Position numbers and translations under genes: made by a program
Source: Roseateles sp. DAIF2
Lineage (GTDB): Bacteria > Pseudomonadota > Gammaproteobacteria > Burkholderiales > Burkholderiaceae_C
Direction of reading: 5' to 3'
DNA: 64,000 bases
Assembly: GCF_015624425.1 (NCBI RefSeq)
Contig: NZ_CP049919.1
Coordinates: 5,208,001-5,272,000 of the forward strand
Part shown: positions 21,463 through 29,846 of the stretch, in pieces
Layout: every line of letters begins with the position of its first letter
Position numbering within the stretch: position 1 is the stretch's first letter
The notes under the pieces: model-generated
What the model was told of the DNA's origin: nothing
The model's input: only the letters and a program-made list of their open reading frames with translations
Database searches by the model: none

Positions 21463-22770
21463 ATGAGCGCGCTGCTGCTGGGCTTCGAGCAGTCCTACCA
21501 GAGCCTGCTGCGATTCCTGACGCGCCGCACCGGCTGTGCCGAGACCGCGCGCGAGCTGGCGCATGAGACCTGGCTGCGCGTGGCCGAGGCCGCGCCCGGC
21601 CATGGCGAAGGCGGCGTGCCGGAACAGCAGCGGGCATACCTCTACACGGTGGCGCAGAACCTGGCGCTGGACCATCTGCGGCGCCAGGCGCGCGGCGGCG
21701 AGCGCTTCGTCGACGCCGAGGCCGCGCCGCCGCAAGACCTGGCCCCGGACGATGTCGACCTGGAGCGCTCGCTGGCGCTGCGCCAGGCGGTGCAGGCGGT
21801 CGAGGGCGGCCTGGGCGGCCTGCCACCGCGGGTGCGCGAGACCTTCCTGGCGCACCGGCTCGAGGGCCTGGGCCATGAGGAGCTGGCCGCGCGCCATGGC
21901 GTATCGGTCAAGACCATCGAGCGCGACATGGGCCAGGCGATGGACGCGGTGCACCAGGCCCTGCTGCGCTGGCGCGGCGAGCCGCGCGCGCCGCGGCGCC
22001 GGCGCCAGGCGCTGTCGGGCCTGCTGGGCGGCGGCGCGCTGCTGCTGGCCGGCGGCCTGGGCTGGCGCCATTGGCGCGCCGAACGCTCGGATGCCGAGCT
22101 GGCCGCCGCGGCCGGCCCGGTGCTGGCGGAGCGCCGCCTCGCGACCCGCCCGGCCCAGCTGCTGGACCAGCGCCTGCCGGACGGCAGCGAGCTGCGCCTG
22201 GATGCCGACAGCGAGCTGCAATGGCGCTGGCATGCCGGCCTGCGCCAGGCCCGGCTGCTGCGCGGCGCGGCCTATTTCTCGGTGCGGCCGGACGCGGAGC
22301 GGCCCTTCGTCGTCTGGGCCGGCGAGCACAGCGTGCGCGTGCTGGGCACCGCCTTCGCGCTGGAGCTGGACGGGCCGCGCCTGCTGGTGGCCGTCGAGCA
22401 TGGCCGGGTGCGGGTCAGCGGCGGCGCGGCCGGCGGGCAGCGCGAGCTGGTCGGCGGCGAACAGCTCGCGCTGCTGGCCGGGCAGGACCCGGCCGGCGCC
22501 GGGCCTACACAGCGAACCCAGGGCGTCGCGCCCTGGCGCGAGGGCTGGCTGGAATTCCAGGAGCGGCCGCTGGACGAGGTGCTGCGCCGCCTGTCGCGCT
22601 ATCTGCCGCGGCCGCTGTCCTGGTCGCCCGCGGCCGGGCGCCAGCGCGTCAGCGCGCGGGTGCATCTGGCCCATCTGCAGGAATGGCTGCGCCTGCTGCC
22701 GGACAGCCATGGACTGGCGCTGCAGGTCCAGCCGGGCGGCGCCTGGCGTCTGCAGCTGCGCGACGAGTAA
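21463..22770 (+). CDS. Hybrid ECF sigma factor / FecR-type anti-sigma protein (IutY-like)
   Basis: 435 aa, one uninterrupted frame. Residues about 8-75 are sigma region 2 (YLYTVAQNLALDHLRR) and 105-168 are region 4 (LPPRVRETFLAHRLEGLGHE, then VSVKTIERDMGQAM), a FecI-type sigma factor. After a basic patch (PRRRRQ) comes one membrane span (about 185-201), then a FecR periplasmic domain to the end with VLGTAF at 293-298, the Gly-Thr site of self-cleavage in FecR proteins. The separate N-terminal cytoplasmic domain of FecR is missing. P. putida IutY is a known hybrid of this kind. The likely job is to release the sigma part when the receptor encoded next binds its siderophore. Start ATG 21463; the frame is open from a TTG at 21337, but neither has a clear ribosome site. 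Confidence 0.88.
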   Translation: MSALLLGFEQSYQSLLRFLTRRTGCAETARELAHETWLRVAEAAPGHGEGGVPEQQRAYLYTVAQNLALDHLRRQARGGERFVDAEAAPPQDLAPDDVDLERSLALRQAVQAVEGGLGGLPPRVRETFLAHRLEGLGHEELAARHGVSVKTIERDMGQAMDAVHQALLRWRGEPRAPRRRRQALSGLLGGGALLLAGGLGWRHWRAERSDAELAAAAGPVLAERRLATRPAQLLDQRLPDGSELRLDADSELQWRWHAGLRQARLLRGAAYFSVRPDAERPFVVWAGEHSVRVLGTAFALELDGPRLLVAVEHGRVRVSGGAAGGQRELVGGEQLALLAGQDPAGAGPTQRTQGVAPWREGWLEFQERPLDEVLRRLSRYLPRPLSWSPAAGRQRVSARVHLAHLQEWLRLLPDSHGLALQVQPGGAWRLQLRDE

Positions 22771-22792
22771 GCAAGCCGCGCAAGGGGATTGC

Positions 22793-22826
22793 AAAAAACC
22801 TGAGGGATGAACGGCGCTGCGTCGTT
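22793..22826 (+). promoter_or_regulatory. Candidate FecI-type sigma promoter of the TonB receptor
   Basis: AAAAAACCTGAGGG at 22793-22806 and CGTCGTTT at 22820-22827 resemble the -35 and CGTC-type -10 of iron-starvation sigma promoters that I recall upstream of TonB receptors. It lies between the hybrid sigma gene and the receptor, where such a promoter is expected. Consensus recalled from memory and not tested. Confidence 0.5.
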
Positions 22827-22869
22827 TCTAGAACTGACGCCCCCTGTTTTTCCTCCGGAGTTTTTTCTG

Positions 22870-25278
22870 ATGCGATCCTCGTCCCGTAGTCCCCGCCTGC
22901 TCCTGATCGCGGCGGCCGCCGCCCTCAGCACCCAGCTCGCCTGCGCCCAGGCGCTGGAATTCGCCCTGCCGGCCCAGCCGCTGGCGCAGAGCCTGCAGGA
23001 GCTGGCCCGCAAGGCCGGCCTGCAGCTGCTGGTCGACCCCGCGCTGCTGCAGGGCCGCCAGGCCCCGGCCCTGCGCGGCCGCCATGAGCCCGAGGCCGCG
23101 CTGAACAGGTTGCTGGCCGACAGCGGCCTGGCCGGCCGCATCGAGGGCCGCACCCTGGTGCTGAGCCCCAGCGCCGGCTCGGCCGAGGCCCTGCCCCTGG
23201 TGCGCGCCCGCGTCGCCGCCGAACCGACCGCCCCGGTGCGCGGCTACCTGGCCCAGAGCAGCGGCTCGGCCGGCAAGCTGGCCCTGACGCTGAAGGAGAC
23301 GCCGCAGGCGATCACGGTGCTGGGCGCCGAGCTGCTGCGCGACCAGGCCGTCGCCTCGCTGGGCGAGGCGGTGCGCTACGCCCCCGGTGTGCGCTCGGCC
23401 GATTACACGATCACCGACGACGACATGGCGCTGCGCGGCTTCTGGCTGACCGGCGCCGGCACCTACCGCGACGGCCTGCGCTTCATCCACAACGGCTTCA
23501 TGTCCAACCTCGAGCCCTATGGCCTGGAGCGTCTGGAGCTGCTGCGCGGCCCGGCCTCGGTGACCTATGGCCAGGCCGCGCCGGGCGGGGTGGTGAACGC
23601 CGTCACCAAGCGCCCGCAGGCCGGCATGACCCAGGAGGTCGGCATCAAGGTCGGCAGTTTCCAGCGCCGCGAGCTGACCCTGGACGTCGGCGGCGTGCTG
23701 GGCGCGCCGGAGCAGGGCCTGCTGTGGCGCTTCACCGCGCTCAAGCGCGATGCCGAAACCCAATGGCCGGGCCTGCCCGACGAGCGCCTCTACCTGGCGC
23801 CCGCGCTGAGCTGGACCGGCGGCAACACCAGCATCACGCTGATGGCCCAGCACCAGAGCGGCCGCACCGGCTATGTGATCCCCTATTACCGCGACACCCC
23901 GGCCGGCCCGGCGCGCAAGGACATCAATGTCAACGGCCCCGACGGCCACCAGGACAAGACCGGCAACTCGATCGGCTATGCGCTGGAGCACCAGCTCGGC
24001 CCGCAGCTGAAGCTGGTGCAGAACCTGCGCTTCATGGACGCCGAGAACGAGCGCCGCGACATGCGCAACCGCGGCCTGCAGGCCGATGGCCGCAGCATCC
24101 GCCGCCTGGCCATGTTCCGCCCCGACAAGGAACATTCGCTGAACATCGACAGCCGGCTCGAGGCCGAGCTGAAGACCGGCAATATCGGCCACAAGCTGGC
24201 GCTCGGCCTGGACTATTACCGCTCGACCCTGGACCTGCGCATCCACTCGCTGAACAAGGGCGTGGCGCCGCTGGACCTGATCGCGCCGGTCTACACGCCG
24301 ATCGCCTGGAACGACAACTACCTGGCCGACCGCATCGTCGCGCGCGTCAGCCAGCTGGGCCTGTATGCGCAGGACCAGCTCAAGTTCGGCGAGCATTGGG
24401 TCGCCAGCGTCGGCGGCCGCTGGGACAAGGCCAAGACCGACACCAGCTACGACGCGCGCCTGAACGCGACCGATCCCTTCACCCGTACCGAACACCGCCG
24501 CGATGACACGGCCTTCACCGGCCGCCTGGGTCTGGTGCATCTGTCGCCCAGCGGCTGGTCGCCGTACGTGAGCTTCACCAACAGCTTCCAGCCGGTGATG
24601 AGCACGACCACGGCCAAGGACGGCTACGGCCAGGAGTTCCAGCCCGAGAAGGGGCGTCAATGGGAAGCCGGCGTGCGCCACGAACCGGCGGACGCGAAGT
24701 GGCGCGCCAGCGCGGCCATCTTCGATCTGCGCAAGCGCCATGTCCGGACCACCAAGGAAGAACCGCACCCCACCATCCCCAACCGGATCCTGCGCAACGA
24801 GTACCAGACCGGCGAGGTGCGCAGCCGCGGCCTGGAGCTGGAGTTCAGCGGCGAGCTGGCGCGCAACCTGTCGGTCCAGGCCCAGTACACCTGGCTCGAC
24901 GCCAAGGTGCTGAAGAGCCTGGTGATCGGCGAACAGGGCTCGCAGCCGCCCGCCACGCCGCGCCACAACGCCGCGCTGTGGGGCAAGTACGCGCTGGGCG
25001 ACTGGAGCCTGGGCCTGGGCCTGCGCCACATCTCCGGCGCGCCCAGCGAGGTGCGCCAGCCCGATGGCAGCCAGCTGCGCAACGACGGCTACACCCTGGC
25101 CGACGCGATGGTCAGCTACCAATGGGGCGAGAAGCAGGCCTGGCGCGCCGCGCTCAACATCAGCAACCTGACCGACAAGCAGTACCGCACCCAGTGCAAT
25201 CTGATGCCCGGCGGCAAGGACTTCTGCGTGATCGGCTATGGCCGTGACGTGCGCCTGAATCTGAGCTATCAGTGGTGA
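22870..25278 (+). CDS. TonB-dependent siderophore receptor with signalling (STN) domain
   Basis: 802 aa from ATG 22870, behind CCGGAG; an in-frame ATG at 22807 lies in the probable promoter. A signal peptide ends LACAQA. Residues about 27-85 form the short STN domain of transducer-type receptors (LEFALPAQPLAQSLQELARKA), which contacts a FecR-like protein. Then come a plug (ETPQAITVLGAELLRDQ; APGGVVNAVTKRP) and a beta-barrel ending LNLSYQW with a C-terminal aromatic. It imports a ferric siderophore across the outer membrane and signals to the hybrid sigma/anti-sigma protein. The ligand is unknown. The stop overlaps the PepSY gene start. Confidence 0.92.
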   Translation: MRSSSRSPRLLLIAAAAALSTQLACAQALEFALPAQPLAQSLQELARKAGLQLLVDPALLQGRQAPALRGRHEPEAALNRLLADSGLAGRIEGRTLVLSPSAGSAEALPLVRARVAAEPTAPVRGYLAQSSGSAGKLALTLKETPQAITVLGAELLRDQAVASLGEAVRYAPGVRSADYTITDDDMALRGFWLTGAGTYRDGLRFIHNGFMSNLEPYGLERLELLRGPASVTYGQAAPGGVVNAVTKRPQAGMTQEVGIKVGSFQRRELTLDVGGVLGAPEQGLLWRFTALKRDAETQWPGLPDERLYLAPALSWTGGNTSITLMAQHQSGRTGYVIPYYRDTPAGPARKDINVNGPDGHQDKTGNSIGYALEHQLGPQLKLVQNLRFMDAENERRDMRNRGLQADGRSIRRLAMFRPDKEHSLNIDSRLEAELKTGNIGHKLALGLDYYRSTLDLRIHSLNKGVAPLDLIAPVYTPIAWNDNYLADRIVARVSQLGLYAQDQLKFGEHWVASVGGRWDKAKTDTSYDARLNATDPFTRTEHRRDDTAFTGRLGLVHLSPSGWSPYVSFTNSFQPVMSTTTAKDGYGQEFQPEKGRQWEAGVRHEPADAKWRASAAIFDLRKRHVRTTKEEPHPTIPNRILRNEYQTGEVRSRGLELEFSGELARNLSVQAQYTWLDAKVLKSLVIGEQGSQPPATPRHNAALWGKYALGDWSLGLGLRHISGAPSEVRQPDGSQLRNDGYTLADAMVSYQWGEKQAWRAALNISNLTDKQYRTQCNLMPGGKDFCVIGYGRDVRLNLSYQW

Positions 25279-26450
25279 CCCAGGCGGTCCCGCGGGCCTG
25301 GCTGGTGCTCGCGCACCGCTGGCTGGGCCTGGTCTCGGCGGCCTTCCTGCTGCTGGCCGGGCTGACCGGCAGCCTGCTGGCCTACCACCATGAGCTCGAC
25401 GCCGCGCTGAATCCGCAATGGCTGCGGGTTCAGCAGCCGCGCGCCGAGGCGCCGCTGGATCCGCTGCTGCTGCGCGAGCGGGTGCTGCAGGCCCATCCGG
25501 AGGCGACCCTGCCCTGGCTGCCGCTGCAGGCGAAGCCGGGCGAGGCGCAGCGCTTCTGGCTGGCGCCCAAGCCCGGCGTCGAACATCTGGATGTCGACGA
25601 GGTCTTCGTCGATCCCTGGAGCGGAGAGATCCTCGGCGCGCGCCACTGGGGCCATTTCGACCAGGGCTGGCGCGCCGGGCTGATGCCCTTCATCTACCGG
25701 CTGCACGATTCGCTGGCGCTGGGCGAATGGGGCAAGCTGGCGCTGGGCATCGTCGCGCTGATCTGGGCCGTCGACTGCGTCGTCGGCGCCTGGCTGACCC
25801 TGCCGCCGCGCGGGCCGCGCCGGCTGGCGCGCTGGGGCCCGGCCTGGAAGCTGCGCTGGCGGGGCGCCGGCTGGCACAAACGCTTGTTCGACTGGCACCG
25901 CGCCACCGGCCTGTGGCCCTGGGCCCTGCTGTTCGTGCTGGCCTGGTCCTCGGTGTCCTTCAACCTGGACCCGGTCTACAGCCCGGTGATGCGCGGCCTG
26001 TTCGCGCACCAGGACGGGCCGGCGCGGGCCTCCAGCAAGGGCGGCCCGGAGCTGGACTGGGATGCGGCCCTCGTCCAGGCCCGCGCCCGCGCGGCCGAGG
26101 CGGCGCGCCAGCATGGCTTCACGATCGAGCATGAGGTGGAGTTCAGCCGGCGCCCGGGCGCCCCGTTCTACCAGCTGCGCCTGCGCACCGACCGCGACCT
26201 GAACGAACGCCGCGGCGCCACCCGGCTGTGGATCGGCGCGCAGGATGGCCGCCTGCTGGGCCTGTTCCTGCCGCGCGGTGCGGCCGCCGGCGACACGGTC
26301 TCGACCTGGCTCGTCAATCTGCACCTGGGCACCCTGTGGGGCCGGCCCTACCAGGCGCTGCTGTCGCTGAGCGGGCTGCTGGTGGCGGCCTTGAGCGCCA
26401 GCGGGGTCTATCTGTGGTGGCGCAAGCGCGGCGCCCGGCGCAAGGCCTGA
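25272..26450 (+). CDS. PepSY-associated transmembrane protein, probable inner-membrane partner in iron uptake
   Basis: 392 aa. GTG start; GTG codons at 25272 and 25275 are both possible, the latter giving a GTGA overlap with the receptor stop. Four membrane spans: about 14-38, 155-178, 213-233 and 362-384. The PepSY_TM pattern is present: HRWLGLVSAAFLLLAGLTGS at the first span, HRATGLWPWALLF, and LHLGTLWGRPYQ before the last span. Relatives often sit beside siderophore receptors and are proposed to be ferric-siderophore reductases. His residues lie in or near the spans. Translational coupling to the receptor supports a role in the same uptake path. Confidence 0.85.
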   Translation: MVTQAVPRAWLVLAHRWLGLVSAAFLLLAGLTGSLLAYHHELDAALNPQWLRVQQPRAEAPLDPLLLRERVLQAHPEATLPWLPLQAKPGEAQRFWLAPKPGVEHLDVDEVFVDPWSGEILGARHWGHFDQGWRAGLMPFIYRLHDSLALGEWGKLALGIVALIWAVDCVVGAWLTLPPRGPRRLARWGPAWKLRWRGAGWHKRLFDWHRATGLWPWALLFVLAWSSVSFNLDPVYSPVMRGLFAHQDGPARASSKGGPELDWDAALVQARARAAEAARQHGFTIEHEVEFSRRPGAPFYQLRLRTDRDLNERRGATRLWIGAQDGRLLGLFLPRGAAAGDTVSTWLVNLHLGTLWGRPYQALLSLSGLLVAALSASGVYLWWRKRGARRKA

Positions 26451-26466
26451 CCCCGGCCGCCTGCGC

Positions 26467-26790
26467 TCAGAGCTCCTCCTCGGGACTCTGCGCGCTCCAC
26501 AGCTCGACCCGGAACGGATGCAGTTCGCCGCGCATCACGCCCCGCGCCACCACCGGATCGGCCTGCATCAGCGCCAGCGCCTGCGCCTCGGTGTCGGCGC
26601 GCAGCAGGGTCAGGCCGAAGGCGCGCTCGTCCAGCGCGCTGGTGCGCCCGGACATCAGCACCGCGCCCATGCCGACCAGGCGCTGCAGATAGCCGAAATG
26701 CGCGGTGATCGCCTCGGCCTCTGGCGGCGTGGGGCCGGTGGCACGCATGTCGGCGCGAACGGGTTCGAGACGGAACAGGTAGTGCGGCAT
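26467..26790 (-). CDS. YciI family protein
   Basis: 107 aa from ATG 26790 (MPHYLFRLEPVR). Ferredoxin-like YCII fold, with AHFGYLQRLVGMGAVLMSGR, then FGLTLLRADTEAQALALMQADPVV, and a C-terminal HPFRVELW. The conserved His (AHFGYL) and Asp (QADPV) of the family are present. The function of the family is mostly unknown. A second, DGPF-type YCII protein lies 2 kb away with the ECF42 sigma factor; the two are not close copies. Confidence 0.8.
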   Translation of the reverse strand: MPHYLFRLEPVRADMRATGPTPPEAEAITAHFGYLQRLVGMGAVLMSGRTSALDERAFGLTLLRADTEAQALALMQADPVVARGVMRGELHPFRVELWSAQSPEEEL

Positions 26791-26938
26791 GGGCCCCGGG
26801 GCAAGGATCTGCAAGAGCGCAGGCCCCAAGCATGACACCCGAGCCCCCGCTCATGCAAATCCCGGTCGGTATCCATCCGTGCCGGCGACCGGCCAGGGCG
26901 TCATCCACCGCGACCGGTTTGTGCCCTAGGATGCCCGC

Positions 26939-27613
26939 ATGACACTCGAGACCCTGGAACTGCAAACCCCGGCGACGCCCACCGCCAGCATCATCGTGCT
27001 GCATGGCCTGGGCGCCGATGGCCATGACTTCGAACCGGTCTGCCAGGCGCTGGACCTGCGACCGCTGCTGGCGAACGGCGGCGGCCTGCGCTTCGTGCTG
27101 CCGCATGCGCCGGTGATCCCGGTCACGATCAACGGCGGCTACCCGATGCGCGCCTGGTACGACATCCGCGACGCGGCGCTGGACCAGCGCGAGGATCCGG
27201 TCGGCCTGCACCAGTCGCGCGTCGCGGTCGAGGCCCTGATCGAGCGCGAGATCGAGCGCGGCGTGCCGCCCGAGCGCATCGTGCTGATGGGCTTCTCGCA
27301 GGGCTGCGCGATGACCCTGCTGACCGGACTGCGCTACGGCAAGCGGCTGGCCGGCCTGGTCGGCCTGTCCGGCTATCTGCCGCTGCTGGCCAGCACCGAG
27401 GCCGAGCGCAGCGCCGCCAACCAGGCCACGCCGATCTTCCTGGCCCATGGCCTGCAGGACCAAGTCGTGCCGCTGGCGCGCGCCCAGGCCGCGCATCAGG
27501 AGTTGCAGCGCCTGGGCTACCAGGTGCAATGGCAGGACTACCCGATGGGGCATGAGGTGCCCCCCGACGAGATCGCGGCGCTGCAGGACTGGCTGCTGCA
27601 GCGCCTGAGCTAA
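26939..27613 (+). CDS. Carboxylesterase/phospholipase family alpha/beta hydrolase
   Basis: 224 aa. LHGLGADGHDF (oxyanion loop), nucleophile motif GFSQG (Ser near residue 121), Asp in HGLQDQVVP (about 175) and His in MGHEVPPDE (about 204) complete the catalytic triad. This matches the EstB/acyl-protein-thioesterase-like family, which cleaves short-chain esters. The physiological substrate is unknown. The 3' end overlaps the convergent ECF sigma gene by four bases. Confidence 0.9.
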   Translation: MTLETLELQTPATPTASIIVLHGLGADGHDFEPVCQALDLRPLLANGGGLRFVLPHAPVIPVTINGGYPMRAWYDIRDAALDQREDPVGLHQSRVAVEALIEREIERGVPPERIVLMGFSQGCAMTLLTGLRYGKRLAGLVGLSGYLPLLASTEAERSAANQATPIFLAHGLQDQVVPLARAQAAHQELQRLGYQVQWQDYPMGHEVPPDEIAALQDWLLQRLS

Positions 27614-28857
27614 TCCCCCAGCTGCGCCAGCCGCCGGCGCAGAAAGCGCTGCTCGGCCGGCTGCCGCGTCAGCGCCAGCGCGCGCCGGTAGCTGTCGCGC
27701 GCGGCCTCGTCCTGCCCCAGCCGGCGCAGCATGTCGGCGCGCGCCGCATGGGCCAGCGCATAGCCGTCCAGCTCGCCGCGAGCCAGCACCGCCTCGATCG
27801 CGGCCAGGCCGGACGCCGGCCCGTCCCGCATGCCCAGCGCGGCGGCCCGGTTCAGGCCCACCAGCGGCGACAGCGGCTCGACCCGCTGCAGCAGCTCGTA
27901 CAGGGCCAGCAGCTCGGTCCAGTCGGTGGCGGCCAGGCTGGGCGCCGCGGCATGCACGGCCGCGATCGCCGCCTGCAGCACATAGGGCCCGACGCGCCGG
28001 CTCGCGAAGGCGCGCTCGATCAGGCGCTGCGCCTCGGCGATGCCCTCGCGGTCCCACAGGCCGCGGTCCTGGTCCTCCAGCAGCACCAGCTCGCCGGCGG
28101 CATCGGTGCGCGTCGCGCCGCGCGCCTGGTGCAGCAGCAGCAGGGCCAGCAGGCCCAGCACCTCGGGCTCGCCGCCCATCAGGCCGGCCAGCAGGCGCGC
28201 CAGGCGCAGCGCGGTGGCGCAGAGCTCGGGGCGGGTCAGGCTGGGGCCCTCGGTGGCGGCATAGCCCTCGCTGAAGATCAGGTAGATCACGCGCAGCACA
28301 TCGTCCAGCCGCGCCGGCAGCTCGCTGCGCTCCGGGATCTCGTAGGGCAGCGCCTCGGCGCGGATCCTGGCCTTGGCGCGCACGATGCGCTGCGCGATCA
28401 CCGGCGCGCGGCTCAGGTAGGCGCGCGCGATCTCCTCGGTGCTGAGGCCGGCGATCTCGCGTAGGGTCAGCGCGATGCGCGCATCCGGCGGCAGAGCCGG
28501 ATGGCAGCAGATGAAGATCAGGCGCAGCTCGTCGTCCTGCACCGCCTCGGGCGTGGGCGGCGGCGCCTCGACCTCGGCCAGCAGGGCCAGCTCGGGCAGG
28601 GCCGCGGCCAGTCGGGCCTGGCCGCGCCAGCGGTCGATGGCCTTGAAGCGCCCGGCCGAGACCAGCCAGGCATAGGGGTTCTGCGGCACGCCCTGGCGCG
28701 GCCATTGCTCGGCCGCCGCCGCGAAGGCCTCGTGCAGGGCCTCCTCGGCGGCGTCGAAGCCGCCCAGCAGATGGATCAGGGTGGCCAGCACGCGCCGCTT
28801 GTCGTGGCGGTAGGCCGCCTCGAGCGCGGCGCGGGCCGGATCCGGCGCGGGGTTCAC
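27610..28857 (-). CDS. ECF sigma factor of the ECF42 type with C-terminal TPR-like extension
   Basis: 415 aa, over twice the size of a plain ECF factor. Regions 2 and 4 fill about residues 1-190 (RFKAIDRWRGQARL; LTLREIAGLSTEEIARAYL). The C-terminal 220 residues are helical repeats (ALYELLQRVEPLSPLVGLNRAAALG; YALAHAARADMLRRLGQDEAARDSYRRAL), as in ECF42 factors, which have no anti-sigma partner and are thought to be controlled by this extension. The start overlaps the DGPF gene stop by four bases, the standard ECF42 pairing. It may drive its own operon (see 29272-29300). The signal is unknown. Confidence 0.9.
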   Translation of the reverse strand: MNPAPDPARAALEAAYRHDKRRVLATLIHLLGGFDAAEEALHEAFAAAAEQWPRQGVPQNPYAWLVSAGRFKAIDRWRGQARLAAALPELALLAEVEAPPPTPEAVQDDELRLIFICCHPALPPDARIALTLREIAGLSTEEIARAYLSRAPVIAQRIVRAKARIRAEALPYEIPERSELPARLDDVLRVIYLIFSEGYAATEGPSLTRPELCATALRLARLLAGLMGGEPEVLGLLALLLLHQARGATRTDAAGELVLLEDQDRGLWDREGIAEAQRLIERAFASRRVGPYVLQAAIAAVHAAAPSLAATDWTELLALYELLQRVEPLSPLVGLNRAAALGMRDGPASGLAAIEAVLARGELDGYALAHAARADMLRRLGQDEAARDSYRRALALTRQPAEQRFLRRRLAQLGD

Positions 28858-29219
28858 AGCTGCGGGCGCGGCTGGCTGAAGTCGACCACCGGACGCACCT
28901 CGACGCTGCCGATCGCGGCCAGCGGATGGCCGGCGGCCAGGCGGGCGGCCTCGTTCAGGTCCGGCGCCTCGATCACGATGATGCCGCCCAGCATCTCGCG
29001 CGTCTCCATGAAGGGGCCGTCGACCATCGAGACCTTGCCCTCGCGCACCTGGACGGTCACGGCGGATTCCGGCAGCTCCAGCGCCTCGCCCAGCACGAAG
29101 TTGCCGCTGGCCTGGAGCTTCTCGTCATGGTGCTCGCATTGCTCCAGCGCGGCGTTCGATTCGGGGCTCTGGTTGAAGAGTTTCTTCGGGTCGTAATAGA
29201 TCAGGCAGGCGTAACGCAT
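28854..29219 (-). CDS. DGPF (YCII-related) protein of the ECF42 operon
   Basis: 121 aa. YCII-like ferredoxin fold with the DGPF box (SMVDGPFMETREMLGG, about residues 67-82) that names the family. It is almost always encoded next to ECF42 sigma factors and transcribed by them. Its stop overlaps the sigma start (ATGA). Biochemical function unknown; a stress-related enzyme or ligand-binding role is only a guess. Confidence 0.9.
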   Translation of the reverse strand: MRYACLIYYDPKKLFNQSPESNAALEQCEHHDEKLQASGNFVLGEALELPESAVTVQVREGKVSMVDGPFMETREMLGGIIVIEAPDLNEAARLAAGHPLAAIGSVEVRPVVDFSQPRPQL

Positions 29220-29271
29220 GGCATCGTCGCTTTCTCGGTGGGTCCCGCTGCGGGATTGCAGCCGGCAACAC

Positions 29272-29300
29272 TGGTCGTTGGGCCGACCCCGAATTCGACA
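29272..29300 (-). promoter_or_regulatory. Candidate ECF42 autoregulatory promoter
   Basis: On the minus strand TGTCGA (29300-29295), a 17-base spacer and CGACCA (29277-29272) lie upstream of the DGPF gene. As I recall it, the ECF42 consensus is TGTCGA at -35 and a CGA-containing -10. The predicted transcript start is about 50 bases before the DGPF ATG. Confidence 0.6.
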
Positions 29301-29348
29301 ACGATGCCGCGGTTTCTTTGCTTGTTTTTTGCTGGCCCTAATCGCAGC

Positions 29349-29789
29349 CTAGTCGCGGGCGCCGCCGGCCTCGGCCAGCAGCAGCTGGCAGCGCTCCTCA
29401 TGCTGCGCGATCTCGGCCAGGGTCACCTCAATATCGTCCAGCTGCTGCTGCAGCTGGCGGCGATGCTGGGCCAGCACCCCAAGAAAGGCTTTCAGCTGCG
29501 GCACCGCGTCCGACTCGGAGTCGTACATGTCGACCAGCTGCTTGACCTCCTGCAGCGACAGGCCCAGGCGCTTGCCGCGCAGGGTCAGTTTCAGGCGGGT
29601 GCGGTCGCGATGGGTGTAGACGCGGTTGCGGCCGGCGCGGCCGGGCTCCAGCAGTCCCATGTCCTCGTAGAAGCGGATCGCGCGCGGCGTGATGTCGAAC
29701 TCCGCCGCCAACTCGGTGATCGTGAACAGGCGGCCGGACGAAGCCTCGCCGGCGGAGGACAAAGGTGTCGCATCGGTGTCGGAACGCAT
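29349..29789 (-). CDS. liuR: LiuR-type MerR-family regulator
   Basis: 146 aa from ATG 29789; the frame is open far upstream but antisense to the MBL gene. MerR HTH (FTITELAAEFDITPRAIRFYEDMGLLEP) and long coiled-coil helix, with no metal-binding Cys cluster (one lone Cys). This matches LiuR-type repressors of branched-chain amino acid and acyl-CoA catabolism, which answer CoA-type ligands. The divergent region holds a palindrome (29807-29828) that recurs almost exactly before icmF at 62.5 kb, fitting such a regulon. Confidence 0.8.
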   Translation of the reverse strand: MRSDTDATPLSSAGEASSGRLFTITELAAEFDITPRAIRFYEDMGLLEPGRAGRNRVYTHRDRTRLKLTLRGKRLGLSLQEVKQLVDMYDSESDAVPQLKAFLGVLAQHRRQLQQQLDDIEVTLAEIAQHEERCQLLLAEAGGARD

Positions 29790-29806
29790 GGCGGCGGGCT
29801 TGTAAT

Positions 29807-29828
29807 ATGACGTTAACGTAAACGTAAG
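29807..29828 (+). promoter_or_regulatory. LiuR-type operator between liuR and the MBL hydrolase gene
   Basis: GACGTTAACGTAAACGT core, 18 of 22 positions identical to the perfect palindrome at 62478-62499 upstream of icmF. It lies 18 bases before liuR and 19 before the MBL gene, so it can repress both. AT-rich compared with its surroundings. Confidence 0.7.
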
Positions 29829-29846
29829 TCTAAGGCAGGCCAGCTG

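Noticed and set aside
22807..22869. ATG 22807 as the receptor start
   Set aside because: It would place 21 residues before a good signal peptide and overlaps the probable sigma promoter. ATG 22870 has CCGGAG upstream.
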